NCBI GenBank assembly: GCA_963753285.1 | Contig: CAVWBT010000014.1 | Coordinates: 1-64,000, forward strand | Direction of reading: 5' to 3' | Source of the DNA: JAHEDH01 sp963753285 | GTDB taxonomy: Bacteria > Actinomycetota > Acidimicrobiia > Spongiisociales > ZC4RG35 | Length of the DNA: 64,000 bases | In this document: positions 18,521 through 27,628 of the stretch, in pieces | Position numbering within the stretch: the first letter of the stretch is position 1 | Layout: each line of letters starts with the position of its first letter | Program-made: the position numbers and the translations under genes | Notes under the pieces: model-generated | Told to the model about the DNA's origin: nothing | What the model saw: only the letters and a program-made list of their open reading frames with translations | The model's database searches: none

Positions 18521-19429
18521 ATGGCGACCTACCACCCCGAACTGACCAAAGCACGTTTCTACCCCCCTTCGATCGGCCTTCCACGAACGCTGCCCCTCTT
18601 CCGCACCGTCGAGAAGCTGCAGAAGCGGTTCGGTAATCCCAAGGCAGCACGAAAGGTGTCGGTGAGCGACACCGCGGACGTGTTCTTCGTCGGTCCGCCG
18701 TCGGGCCGCACGCCCGCCCCGGCTTTGCTGTGGATCCACGGCGGCGGCATGGTCGTCGGGACTGCCGGCTCGGAGTTCTCCTTCACCCAGAAGCGCTACA
18801 ACCCCGAGTTGGATGTGGCGATGGCCTTCGTCGAGTACCGCCTCGCCCCGGAGCATCCATTCCCGGCAGCGATGGACGACTGTGCCGCAGCGCTGGCGTG
18901 GCTGGCAAGGCAACCCGAGGTCGACCCCGGCCGGATCGCCATCGGGGGCGGGAGCGCAGGTGGTGGCCTGGCTGCGGGGTTGGCCCTCCGTGCTCGTGAT
19001 GAGATGGATGTCAAGCCCATCTTCCAGTTGCTGGTCTTCCCGATGATCGACGACCGCACCGCCCAGCGAACGGATCTCGACGACATGCCGACCAAGCTGT
19101 GGAGCCAGACCTGCAACCGCTTCGCCTGGTCCTCGTATCTGGCAGGCGCCACGGGTGGCGACGTGCACCCGCACGCTGCGCCGTCTCGTGCCGAGGATCT
19201 GTCCGGCCTCCCGCCGGCGTGGATCGGTGTCGGGACGCTGGACCTGTTCCACGACGAAGACGTCGAGTACGCCCGTCGCCTGCAGGACGCTGGTGTTCCA
19301 TGTGAGCTCAAGGTGGTCGAGGGCGCATTCCACGGCTTCGACCTGGGCAGCGCCCCGGTCGTCCAGGACTTCCGCCGCAGCCAGGTCGACGCACTCAAGG
19401 CAGTGCTCGACCCACAACCGGCGGGCTGA
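18521..19429 (+). CDS. Hormone-sensitive-lipase-type esterase (alpha/beta hydrolase)
   Basis: 302 residues. It has the oxyanion motif HGGGMVVG at about 74-81, the nucleophile elbow GGGSAGGGLA (Ser), a catalytic Asp in GTLDLFHDED and His in GAFHGFDLG: a full HSL-type (family IV) triad. YRLAPEHPFPAAMDD is the conserved family segment. There is no signal peptide. The gene stands alone. It probably acts on short or medium-chain esters. Confidence 0.9.
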   Translation: MATYHPELTKARFYPPSIGLPRTLPLFRTVEKLQKRFGNPKAARKVSVSDTADVFFVGPPSGRTPAPALLWIHGGGMVVGTAGSEFSFTQKRYNPELDVAMAFVEYRLAPEHPFPAAMDDCAAALAWLARQPEVDPGRIAIGGGSAGGGLAAGLALRARDEMDVKPIFQLLVFPMIDDRTAQRTDLDDMPTKLWSQTCNRFAWSSYLAGATGGDVHPHAAPSRAEDLSGLPPAWIGVGTLDLFHDEDVEYARRLQDAGVPCELKVVEGAFHGFDLGSAPVVQDFRRSQVDALKAVLDPQPAG

Positions 19430-19853
19430 ACAACTGTTGACCGCATCGATGCAGACGGTCGTCGTGCCAGACGATCTCGACCGGAAGCCGGTCGACATGC
19501 CGGATCGGGCGCACCCCGCCGTACTCGAGGAAGTGCAGGTCCCGTCGGCGTCGATACAGGCACTGCCCCTTTGGGTTAGCGGGACATCTTCGCTCCTGCG
19601 GCGGTCGGGGCTGCGGTTCCACGAGTACGCCGAGGAAAGCGTTCCACGTCTCTCGGCGATGGGTCGGGACGGCATGTCACAACGAAGCCACGGGACGCAG
19701 CTACGACTGCAGGGTGGATCTCGGCGCTCGAAGTCGCACCGGAGCCTTCAGCGAGTCGTAGGTCCCGTGGACCGAGGATGAGGGCTCAAACACACGCCTT
19801 GGAACGACGACGTTCGAGGAGTTCTGCAGGCATGACGAGTTCGAGTGGCGCGC
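19430..19853. other. Gap without a recognisable gene
   Basis: 424 bases. Short open frames exist on both strands, including a minus-strand stretch with KGQCLYRRRRDLHFLEYGG. None has a start site, length or family match that I would accept. It could hold a decayed gene. Confidence 0.5.
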
Positions 19854-20222
19854 CTACGAACTTCGCAGGATCTTCTCCATGGCCTTCCCCCTGGCCAGCT
19901 CGTCCACCAACTTGTCGAGGCGGCGGATCTCACGCATCGTCGGTTCTTCGACATCCTCCACACGCACACCGCAGACGACGCCGGTGATCAGCGTCCGGTT
20001 CGAATTCATCTCCGGAGCGTCGGCGAAGAACGTCTCGAAATCGGTCTCCTCGTTCAACTGGGACTCGAGTCCTTGTTTGCTGTAGCCGGTCAACCAGCCG
20101 ATGATCTCGTCGACCTCCGCCTTGGTTCGACCTTTCCTCTCTGCCTTCGCCACGTAGTGGGGGTACACGCTTGCGAAGCTCATGGTGAAGATCCGATGCC
20201 TGGTTTCGTTGGTGTTCGCCAC
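19854..20222 (-). CDS. DUF2200 family protein
   Basis: 122 residues. Strongly conserved family features: RIFTMSFASVYPHYVAKAERKGRT, EVDEIIGWLTGY, DFETFFADAPEMNSNR, ITGVVCGVRVE and LDKLVDELARGKAMEKIL. The start is a GTG with AGAGGAG upstream. The family is common in bacteria, often near small regulators, and its role is unknown. Confidence 0.92.
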   Translation of the reverse strand: MANTNETRHRIFTMSFASVYPHYVAKAERKGRTKAEVDEIIGWLTGYSKQGLESQLNEETDFETFFADAPEMNSNRTLITGVVCGVRVEDVEEPTMREIRRLDKLVDELARGKAMEKILRSS

Positions 20223-20461
20223 CGTTCGCTCCTCTCGTCGCGGCTCGCTGCCGGAACGCGACGCTCATCTTCTTCATGATCGATTCGAGTTCGTCGGGCA
20301 GATCCATTCCCTCCGCCCGCCGAACCCCAGACGCTTTCCCGCCGCCGGTCCAGGATCGTCCGCCGGCACACTCAGCCAGGCAAGCAGCCGATCGCGCTCG
20401 CGGCCGGGCGGTCGCCGCAATACCGGGCATCCGAACGGTGGACATCGGTGTGTGCCCTCAT

Positions 20462-20782
20462 TCAGCCGGCACCTCGGACCATCGTCAGAAGCATCTGGCT
20501 GGGCTCGTCGGCGTAGACCGAGTGGGGCTCACCCGCTTCGAGAAACAGCCAGGACCGCGGCCCCATACGGTGGCGATCACCGCCCACCTCGACGGTGAGC
20601 GCGCCGGCGATGACCTGGACGATGGCGGGCACCGAGGCGGTGTGCTCGGTCAGTTCCTGACCGGCGTCGAATGCGAACGCCACGAGCCGAACCGGGCCGT
20701 CCTTGAAGAGCACCCGACTGAGCGTGCCCTCGGCGGGAATCTCCACCGCGTCGGCGACATCGTCGAACAGCGTGTACGACAT
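20462..20782 (-). CDS. Cupin-domain protein
   Basis: 106 residues forming a single cupin barrel: AGQELTEHTASVPAIVQVIAGALTVEVGG (motif 1 region, one His) and MGPRSWLFLEAGEPHSVYADE (motif 2 with PHS). AGAGGAGGAAC precedes the ATG by a normal distance. Metal ligands are reduced compared with catalytic cupins, so a sensing or scaffold role is as likely as enzymatic. Confidence 0.82.
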   Translation of the reverse strand: MSYTLFDDVADAVEIPAEGTLSRVLFKDGPVRLVAFAFDAGQELTEHTASVPAIVQVIAGALTVEVGGDRHRMGPRSWLFLEAGEPHSVYADEPSQMLLTMVRGAG

Positions 20783-20997
20783 GGTGTTCCTCCTCTGGAA
20801 TTGAGACTAGACGGCTGCCCCAGAGCCGTTCCCGACAGGACTCCTCCACAGGGAGGGGCCGGCCGTCGTGTGGGTGGACGCCGTCCGGCTCGACGGCCCA
20901 TGTCGGGATGGTCCGGCGAGCGACGCCCGCCGAGATCCTCGCGGTTGACCGGACTACGACCGCGGATTCACAGCTGAGCTCGAATCGATCCGAGGAG

Positions 20998-21486
20998 GAG
21001 TCGGATTGGCCCTCGATGGCCCACTTGACGGTCGCGCACTTCTTCGCAGTCTCACGCCGAGTCATCATCCGGAGCATCGGGGAGAACAGCATCGTGTTGC
21101 CTTTCGGTCTCACGTCGGTGGAGACCACCAGCCTCGTACCCAGTTCGCCTCCGTGAACGCGCACGTCGTGTCGATGCCCACGCGATCGCTGTGGGCGGCG
21201 ACGACCAGGAACTTGTCGGTCGAACTCGGAGGGCGTGACATCGTTCTCCACTCCGCGATACACGGTCACGAACTTCGAGCCCTCGCCGACCCGGTTCATC
21301 GCTCCGTAGTTCAGCCGCAGACACACCTTTGTTCCACCGCGATTCGTTGCGGACGTCGGCCAGCAAGTCGAGGAGGTGGTGGGATCGCACTGGAAACACA
21401 CGTCGTCGATCAGTGGCTGTGCCATTCGACATCTCCGCTCTGTGGTCGGTCGTCTGCCCGATCGAGCTGACGTTCACTCGGCGCAC
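20998..21486 (-). pseudogene. SRPBCC (polyketide-cyclase/START-like) gene broken by several frameshifts
   Basis: Pieces of one SRPBCC protein lie in order but in different frames: LLDLLADVRNESRWNKG, then GAMNRVGEGSKFVTVYRGV, then KFLVVAAHSDRVGIDTT, then GTRLVVSTDVRPKG and LRMMTRRETAKKCATVKWAIEG. Joining them needs two one-base removals and one one-base addition within about 200 bp. The conserved core (ADVRNE, W-N, VRPKG, the R-rich C-terminal helix) is intact once joined. Either real decay or local sequence error. Confidence 0.65.
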
Positions 21487-21733
21487 GCGGTCGAAGCCCC
21501 AATGCGAGACGTGAGCGGTGATATCGCGACGGCACCACGTCCGGAGGGAAGTTCAGCCGCCCGCCGAGGAGCGTGCGGGCCGGCTCTGTGAGTGCCGCAA
21601 ACGCCAGCCATCCCCGCATGTGGCCTCGCCCGAGGGAGCGAGCCTCATATCGAACCACGGAACGAGGCGCAGCTCGAACGATCCTGTGGTCGCGATGATG
21701 GCTGCACCGTGGATCGCCCCGACGCGGGCCTCG

Positions 21734-22477
21734 TCAATCCCAGCGGAAGAGCCAAGTGGCCAGCGATCCCATGACGAGCACGTATGCGGCCATCACCAAC
21801 AGACTCGATGCCGCTGGGATCTCACCCGCCCAACTGGCCGACAGCGCCTCGACTGCGGCCCCGCTCGGGGTGTAGCCACTGACGGTCCGGACGCCTGCAG
21901 GCATGACCTCGAGGGGGATGTAGACGCCGGCGAAGAAGAGCAATGGGAAGTAGAAGAGCATCCCGATCGCCTGACCGGAGTTGGCCGTCGGCACGAGCGC
22001 CCCGATGAGCAGCCCGACGACCAGCAGCGAGACCGCGCCGAGAACGAACGAAAGCAGGAACCACCCGGGACTCTCCGGGAGCGGAATGTCGAAGACCAAC
22101 ATCCCCATCAACGTGGCCCCGATGGACGCGAAGCTCACAACGACGAACTGCACGACGAGGTGGGCGATGACCATCGCCCCGGGGTGCACAGGGGTGGTGG
22201 AGAGGCGCCTGAGGATGCCCTTCTCCCGATCGCCGCCGAGGGTCGCCGGCAGCAGCGACAACGCGACCGTGGCCAGTCCGAGCGCGATGCTGACGGGTGC
22301 GTAGATCTCGACGAGGCTCTTCCCTCCCAGACCCTCGTTGGGGTCGGTGGCGCCAGGGAACACGGTTCCGATCACGACGAGCAGCAGGGCAGGAAAGACG
22401 AGTCCGAAGAACACCGCCATCGGTTCCCTGAGGAACACCTTCGATTGGGTCTTGGTCAGTGTCAGAAGGGCATTCAT
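21734..22477 (-). CDS. ABC-2 type export permease (DrrB-like)
   Basis: 247 residues with six hydrophobic segments and the ABC-2 layout: an N-terminal cytoplasmic helix (TKTQSKVFLREPMAVFFGLVFP), the EKGILRRLSTTPV loop and GLLIGALVPTANSGQAIGMLFYFPLLFFAGVYIPLE. The start overlaps the ATPase stop by 4 nt. It forms the membrane half of an exporter, probably for a drug-like or lipid substrate. Confidence 0.9.
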   Translation of the reverse strand: MNALLTLTKTQSKVFLREPMAVFFGLVFPALLLVVIGTVFPGATDPNEGLGGKSLVEIYAPVSIALGLATVALSLLPATLGGDREKGILRRLSTTPVHPGAMVIAHLVVQFVVVSFASIGATLMGMLVFDIPLPESPGWFLLSFVLGAVSLLVVGLLIGALVPTANSGQAIGMLFYFPLLFFAGVYIPLEVMPAGVRTVSGYTPSGAAVEALSASWAGEIPAASSLLVMAAYVLVMGSLATWLFRWD

Positions 22478-23412
22478 GTCGCCGCCTCCTCCTGGTGGTT
22501 GGCCTCGAGACTGCGTCCTGTGAGAGCAACGAACGCATCGTCCAGAGTGGTCTGGTCGACCTGCAGCCGATCAGGGATGATCCGACTCCTGTCGAGGAAG
22601 GCAACCACCGAGAAGAGCACCTTCTCGGATCCTGTGACGACGATCTCGCCATCTGAGCGAGTCACGCTCGTGACGTCGGGCAGGCGCCTCAGTGCGTCGT
22701 CCTCGATCGGCTCGGAGGTCCTGAATCGGAGCCGCTGTTCCAGGCCAACACTGTCGACCAGGCCCCTGGGGGTGTCGAGCGCGACGAGACGTCCCTCGTC
22801 GATCAGAGCCAGACGGTCTGCCAGCCGCTCGGCCTCCTCCATGAAGTGGGTCACCAGGACGACGGTCACCCCGGAGTTCCGAAGCTCCTCGACCAGCCCC
22901 CAGGTCTCCCGACGCGCCTGCGGGTCGAGGCCCGTTGTCAACTCGTCGAGGATCACGGCACGGGGTCTACCGACCAGGGCAACTGCGATCGATACGCGTT
23001 GTCGTTGACCGCCCGACAGACGCGAGTACAACGTGTCCGCCTTCGAGCGGAGGCCGAGGCGTTCGATCAGCGGTACCACATCGAGCGGGTCCGAATAGAA
23101 GGAGGCGAAGGTCTCGATGACCTCCCGAACCTTCACCCGCTCGTGGAAACTGCTCTCCTGAAGCTGCACGCCGAGAAGGCGCCGCACTTCGCTTCTGTCC
23201 TCGATCGGGTCGAAGCCGAATACCTTCAGGTGACCCGCATCGGGGGTCCTCAGTCCTGCGATCGACTCAACCGTGGTTGTCTTGCCGGCCCCGTTGGGCC
23301 CGAGGATCGCGAAGATCTCGCCCTCCTCCACGGAGAACGACACGCCGTCCACGACGGTTCTGTCGTCGTAGCGCTTGGTCAGTTCGCGTACTTCGATCAC
23401 AGAAGTGGACAT
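22474..23412 (-). CDS. ABC exporter ATP-binding protein (DrrA-like)
   Basis: 312 residues. Walker A GPNGAGKTTT, Q-loop LLGVQLQESSFHERV, signature LSGGQRQR, Walker B AVILDELTTGLDP and the switch His in VLVTHFMEEAE. The C-terminal extension of about 90 residues is typical of DrrA/NatA-type subunits. It is the middle gene of a three-gene unit: 2TM protein, ATPase, permease. Confidence 0.93.
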   Translation of the reverse strand: MSTSVIEVRELTKRYDDRTVVDGVSFSVEEGEIFAILGPNGAGKTTTVESIAGLRTPDAGHLKVFGFDPIEDRSEVRRLLGVQLQESSFHERVKVREVIETFASFYSDPLDVVPLIERLGLRSKADTLYSRLSGGQRQRVSIAVALVGRPRAVILDELTTGLDPQARRETWGLVEELRNSGVTVVLVTHFMEEAERLADRLALIDEGRLVALDTPRGLVDSVGLEQRLRFRTSEPIEDDALRRLPDVTSVTRSDGEIVVTGSEKVLFSVVAFLDRSRIIPDRLQVDQTTLDDAFVALTGRSLEANHQEEAAT

Positions 23413-23461
23413 GCCGCCCTTGGGATCGGGTCGGTCTGCTGCATGCGCGTGTCTCGATCCC

Positions 23462-23737
23462 TCATCGGCTGCGCGCCAATTCGCCGCTCTGGGGTTTCGA
23501 GAATCGTACGACGAGCCCGTGGACCGTCACCCCGAGGCCCCATCCGATCAGCGCCAAGACCGACCACCACGCCCACCATTCGCCGGTGATACCGGCCGCT
23601 GCGTTGAGGGCCAGATTCACGGCGAAGATGATCACCATCGAGGCGGCGAACACTCGTGCGTGGAGGTGGAAGGCTCGAGTTTGCTGGACGTGCAGCAGAG
23701 CATCTTCCGTCGTTGAAGTAGGTGTGGCGGTCGACAT
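23462..23737 (-). CDS. 2TM-domain membrane protein, first gene of the exporter operon
   Basis: 91 residues from the ATG at 23737. Two membrane helices (VFAASMVIIFAVNLALNAAAG and WWSVLALIGWGLGVTVHGLVV) preceded by HLHARVF: the 2TM-domain family often seen beside ABC exporters and PadR-like regulators. It lies 49 nt upstream of the ATPase gene, with a double palindrome in front. Confidence 0.8.
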   Translation of the reverse strand: MSTATPTSTTEDALLHVQQTRAFHLHARVFAASMVIIFAVNLALNAAAGITGEWWAWWSVLALIGWGLGVTVHGLVVRFSKPQSGELARSR

Positions 23738-23760
23738 GGTTGTCCCTTCATTCGATGTTT

Positions 23761-23798
23761 CGTACTTAGTACGAGGGAATCTATCCGTACTAAGTACG
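23761..23798. promoter_or_regulatory. Double palindromic operator before the exporter operon
   Basis: Two 13-bp near-perfect palindromes, CGTACTTAGTACG at 23761-23773 and CGTACTAAGTACG at 23786-23798. They are reverse complements of each other and 25 bp apart centre to centre. They begin 24 nt upstream of the 2TM start codon in an A/T-rich patch. This is the pattern of a dimeric repressor (TetR or PadR type) binding two turns apart. No regulator gene is adjacent. Confidence 0.7.
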
Positions 23799-24221
23799 GA
23801 TGTCAACCCGTGGTCCGCAGAAGAGGGTCTGGGACATCGCGCATGCGCTGTTCGCACATGACCTGCCAGAGTCGAATACTCGGTGAGCGCCGAGCCGATC
23901 TCCGAGACCCGATCCCGCTTCTCACGACCGCAACCGCTGCAGCGACGCTCCCGACCACCGAGGTGCGCAGCGCGAGCCATCCTGTCCCGTCGTTGGATCT
24001 CTCGTTCGCCCTGCCTGATCCTTCGGCTGCAGTTTCCGGCGATTACATCGTCCTTCCCTCCTCTCCGCATGGACATGGCAGCGTGTCGAAACGAGGCGAC
24101 CACCGCACATCGACCGTCGGTTGGGTCCCGAGATCAACCGATCGGCTGATGTGGGGAGGCGTCCCGGCCCCGACAGTAGAGGAACACATCCGGCTCAGGC
24201 CACCAAACGAGAGGAACCCAC
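23799..24221. other. Divergent intergenic region
   Basis: 423 bases between the two divergent 2TM-gene operons. No credible gene. GAGAGGAAC at about 24210 is the ribosome site of the rightward gene. Confidence 0.55.
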
Positions 24222-24479
24222 ATGAGTAGTCAGCTGAGACAACAGGCCATCCACCGCATCCGGGCCCGACGGCACTTCGCCGTCTATGTGGCGTTCTACC
24301 TGGCGCTGACCGGATACCTGGTCTCCCTCTGGGCCCGTTCGGGCGCCGCCGACTTCTGGCCCATCTGGCCGCTGCTCGGAGGAGGGAATCGGCCTCGCCG
24401 CCCAGGCATCGCACCTGTTCGGATGGCGGCTGCCCATCACCGAAGAGAGGATCGAACGTGAGATCAACCGCGGCATCTG
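24222..24479 (+). CDS. 2TM-domain membrane protein, one apparent frameshift
   Basis: The frame starts MSSQLRQQAIHRIRARRHFAVYVAFYLALTG and reads FWPIWPLLGGG, then falls out of frame. Removing one G from the GGG run near 24390 restores the family end: IGLAAQASHLFGWRLPITEER and IEREINRGI, stopping at 24479. Repaired length is about 85 residues. The 3' end overlaps the GTG of the next gene, so they are coupled. Confidence 0.75.
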
Positions 24480-25114
24480 ATCACCTGGCGTCGCAGGTGA
24501 CCCGTCCGAGCCTCACGTCCGCGCTGAGGTCCTTGCTCCCGACCGGGGTGTTCCTCGTGGTCGACGGTTGGCTCGGTCTGGTCGGCGCGATGGTCGCCGC
24601 CAGTGTCACGACTCTCGGGTTGCTGGTCCTCCGGCGGCGACGCGGCAACGGTGTCGGCATCCTGCTTCCGCTGTCGCTGGGGTTCGTGGTGGTGAAGGCC
24701 ATCGCGGGAGTCGTCACCGAGTCGCCGGTCGTCTACTTCGGGGCGGGCGTCGCCCTCAGCGCCCTCGTGGCGATCGCCATCGGGGCCACCGCATTCACGG
24801 AGCGCCCGGCGGCTTCCTACGCGCTTCCGCTCGTGACGCCGTACCGGCATCTGTCTCCAGACCATCCCGTCTACCGGAGGGTCTCTGCGCAGGTCACCGC
24901 AGTCGTGGCGCTCGCCGAACTCGGGTTGACGACATGGGAGGCTTGGCATCTGACCGTCTCCACCGCGTCCGAGTTCCTCACCACACGGACGTTGATGGCA
25001 TGGCCGGCGATGGGTGTCGTCATCTTCTTCGTGATCTTCTACGTGCGCTTCCGCCTGGACCGCTACGAGTACTCGCTCGGTGTCGGCATCCCGGTTGGTT
25101 CGACGATCCACTGA
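24458..25114 (+). CDS. Multi-spanning membrane protein (VC0807/DUF3159-like)
   Basis: 218 residues and six hydrophobic segments, starting at a GTG with AGAGGA upstream. SLLPTGVFLVVDGWLGLVGAMVAASVTT and the six-helix length recall VC0807/DUF3159-type membrane proteins of unknown function. C-terminal FYVRFRLDRYEYSLG. It lies in an operon-like run ahead of a two-component system. Family call tentative. Confidence 0.65.
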   Translation: MRSTAASDHLASQVTRPSLTSALRSLLPTGVFLVVDGWLGLVGAMVAASVTTLGLLVLRRRRGNGVGILLPLSLGFVVVKAIAGVVTESPVVYFGAGVALSALVAIAIGATAFTERPAASYALPLVTPYRHLSPDHPVYRRVSAQVTAVVALAELGLTTWEAWHLTVSTASEFLTTRTLMAWPAMGVVIFFVIFYVRFRLDRYEYSLGVGIPVGSTIH

Positions 25115-25183
25115 TCGGTTGATGCGGACGTCGGGTCTCCACCGAACACTGAACATGCAACCCGGATTGAAAGGATCCACATC

Positions 25184-25634
25184 ATGAACGCAGTAGCAAC
25201 ACGACCGGCCGCCGAGGTCTCATCGACCCGCCGCCCGATCAGCAGCCTGGCACGGCTCTGGGCAACCGGAACCGGCATGGCCGTCCTGTTGGTGGCTTCG
25301 GCCCACTTCCTGGCGAGACGCATCGGCCGGCCCCCTCGTGGTGACCGGTGCCGGTGAGGTCACCCTCGGCAATGTCATCGGATTCACCATCCTTGGCGGA
25401 ACGGTGGGAGCTGTGCTGGCCTATGTGATCGGCCGCTTCGGACGGAGGCCACGGTTGACGTTCCTCGCCGTGACGCTGATCGCCTTGGCCGGATACGCAG
25501 TCGTCCCGTTCACGGCCGCCGAGTCCATCGAGACGGCCGTCTGGTTGAACATCTTCCATGTGGTCGTGGCCGTCCCCGTGATCGGGATGCTCACTCGCTA
25601 CCTTCCCGGGACTCGGGCCTCGGTCGAAGCGTAG
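25184..25634 (+). CDS. DUF6069-like four-helix membrane protein, one apparent frameshift
   Basis: Starts at an ATG with AAGGA upstream (MNAVATRPAAEVS, then LARLWATGTGMAVLLVASAHFLARR). It runs out of frame near 25325 inside a CCCCC run. Dropping one C gives RRIGRPLVVTGAGEVTLGN and continues GFTILGGTVGAVLAYVIGR to the stop at 25634. The repaired protein has about 149 residues and four membrane helices. Confidence 0.7.
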
Positions 25635-25644
25635 GCTGTCGACC

Positions 25645-26829
25645 TTGAACCAGTCCGTCCGACCAAACACCGATACCGGCCCGCCCAGCACCGCCCCCGA
25701 CTCGCCGAGGGATGGAGTCTGGGCGGGTCTGATCGGTGTCTCGTTCGTGGTATCGATGGCCTTGGGCTACCGGCCATCATTCGACTCGCTCGCCGACATC
25801 GCTCCCGCCGCCCTCCCCTGGCTGGCCCTCGCGGGGATGGTGCTCGCCTGGGCGGGTCGAGCCTTCCCAATGAGATTGTCGGGAATCCTGATCGCAGTCG
25901 CCGCGTGGACCTTCCTCGTCAGTTCGGATGACCGCTGGTCGATGCTCAGCTTCGGGCTCTACGGGCTCTGCTTCATCGTCGACTCGACTCGCCCGAAGGT
26001 GGGTCTGACCCTCGCCGGCATCGTCTCGGCGATCTGGACCGTCGCCTCGATTGGTGGGCCCATGTGGACGGTGTTGATCCCCTTCTTCGTGTTCGCAGCT
26101 GCCTCGACCATCGCCTACGCCATCCACCGGATCGGTCGACTCACCGCCAAACAGGCAGAGCTGATCAGACAACTCGAGTCGACCCGGGAAGATCTCGCCG
26201 CCTCCGAGAGATCACGCGGCGTCCTCGAAGAACGAACCCGGTTCGCCGGGGAGATCCACGACACGCTGGCCCAGGGGTTCACGTCCATCGTGCTGCTGGC
26301 TCGTGCCGGAAGACGGCCCACAGCGAACACCGGAGACACTCTGGAGTCGATCGAGGCCACGGCCCAGGAGAACCTCAACACCGCCCGGCGGCTCGTCGAA
26401 TCGAGCCGGCCCGATGAGCTCGACGAGGTCTCGCTGCCTGATGCACTACGACGGCATCTCCAGGTATCGCTCACCGAGCCGATCAGCGGCGAACTGGAAG
26501 TGGTCGGAAACCCCGTCTCCCTGCCTGGGTCAGTCGAGACCGTTCTGCTGCGAGCGGCGCAGGAAGGGATACGCAACGCCTGCGTGCATGCCCAACCAAG
26601 TCGCGTGGACGTCACGTTGTCGTATCTCGGCAGTGCAGTGACGCTCGGCGTCCGCGACGACGGAGTCGGATTCGAACCAGGGAACGTGAGTGATCGAGGG
26701 TCCCTCACCGGCGGACAGGGTCTGGCAACGCTGGCGAGTCGGGTCGAATCGCTCTCCGGAAACCTGACCGTCGAGCCGGGCGAGGAACGCGGCTCGGTAC
26801 TCACGGTGCAGCTCCCGGTGGGATCATGA
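25645..26829 (+). CDS. NarL/DesK-type sensor histidine kinase
   Basis: 394 residues from a TTG. Five or six membrane helices (about 25-165), a short coiled linker (KQAELIRQLESTREDLAASER), then the HisKA_3 phosphoacceptor ERTRFAGEIHDTLAQGFTSIV (His about 214). The HATPase_c domain has RAAQEGIRNACVHAQPSRVDV (N box), VRDDGVGFEP (G1) and TGGQGLATLASRVE (G2). Membrane-embedded sensor with no large external loop, so it probably senses membrane state or a small hydrophobic signal. Overlaps its regulator gene by 4 nt. Confidence 0.92.
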   Translation: MNQSVRPNTDTGPPSTAPDSPRDGVWAGLIGVSFVVSMALGYRPSFDSLADIAPAALPWLALAGMVLAWAGRAFPMRLSGILIAVAAWTFLVSSDDRWSMLSFGLYGLCFIVDSTRPKVGLTLAGIVSAIWTVASIGGPMWTVLIPFFVFAAASTIAYAIHRIGRLTAKQAELIRQLESTREDLAASERSRGVLEERTRFAGEIHDTLAQGFTSIVLLARAGRRPTANTGDTLESIEATAQENLNTARRLVESSRPDELDEVSLPDALRRHLQVSLTEPISGELEVVGNPVSLPGSVETVLLRAAQEGIRNACVHAQPSRVDVTLSYLGSAVTLGVRDDGVGFEPGNVSDRGSLTGGQGLATLASRVESLSGNLTVEPGEERGSVLTVQLPVGS

Positions 26830-27458
26830 GCAGAACGATCAGAGTCGTGGTGGCCGACGACCATCCGATCGTGAGACAGGGCGTGGTCGCATTACTCGAG
26901 GACGAGTCGGACATCGAGGTCGTGGCCGAGGCCGCCGACGGCCGAGCCGCCGTTTCGGCAGCACTGACCGAGGACCCGGACATCGTGTTGATGGACCTGA
27001 GGATGCCCGAGATGGACGGTGTCGAGGCGACCAGGGCCGTGAGAAAACGACGCCCCGAGATCGCCGTCCTCGTCTTGACCACCTACGACACCGACGAGGC
27101 GATCGTCAGGGCAGTGGAGGCGGGGGCCGCCGGCTACATGCTGAAGGACTCCCCCACAGAGGATCTCGTCGACGCCGTCCGACGGGCCGCCGCGGGCGAG
27201 ACGGTGCTCGCCCCTCCCATCACCAAGCGGCTCGTCGAGAGGATGCACAAGGTGTCACCCGATGCCCTCACGTCACGGGAGATCGAGGTCCTGAGGGAAG
27301 TCGCCAACGGCAACACCAACGCCGAGGTCGCCGAACGCCTCCACATCAGCGAAGCGACCGTGAAGACTCATCTGATCCACATCTACGACAAGCTGGCCGT
27401 TTCGGACCGGGCCGCAGCCGTGGCACGAGCCTACGAGAGAGGCATCCTCTCCGCCTGA
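26826..27458 (+). CDS. NarL-family response regulator
   Basis: 210 residues. Receiver domain with ADDHPIVRQG (acid pair), phosphoacceptor Asp in PDIVLMDLRMPEMDG, conserved Thr in VLTTYDTD and Lys in MLKDSP. The C-terminal LuxR helix-turn-helix is LTSREIEVLREVANGNTNAEVAERLHISEATVKTHL. Partner of the overlapping kinase; it probably controls the neighbouring membrane-protein or exporter genes. Confidence 0.95.
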   Translation: MSRTIRVVVADDHPIVRQGVVALLEDESDIEVVAEAADGRAAVSAALTEDPDIVLMDLRMPEMDGVEATRAVRKRRPEIAVLVLTTYDTDEAIVRAVEAGAAGYMLKDSPTEDLVDAVRRAAAGETVLAPPITKRLVERMHKVSPDALTSREIEVLREVANGNTNAEVAERLHISEATVKTHLIHIYDKLAVSDRAAAVARAYERGILSA

Positions 27459-27615
27459 TCGAGCCTCCACTCATCTGCTGTTCACACTGGTCCGGCGCCG
27501 TCGACTGAACGGCACGAGGACAAGGGGCTCCCTACGGGAGATCCACCCACGGAACGGGCCGGTCCATCGAGCAGGAATCGGGCGCCCAGTCCCACCTTCG
27601 CGAGCCGCTGAGTGA

Positions 27616-27621
27616 GATACT
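27616..27621 (+). promoter_or_regulatory. Putative -10 box of a leaderless start
   Basis: GATACT, 7 nt before the second ATG (27629) of the following gene. The match to TANNNT is shifted by one base. Confidence 0.35.
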
Positions 27622-27628
27622 GCCGATG

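Noticed and set aside
19438..19781. Plus-strand frame after the esterase gene
   Set aside because: No start context or family; the same stretch is equally open on the other strand.
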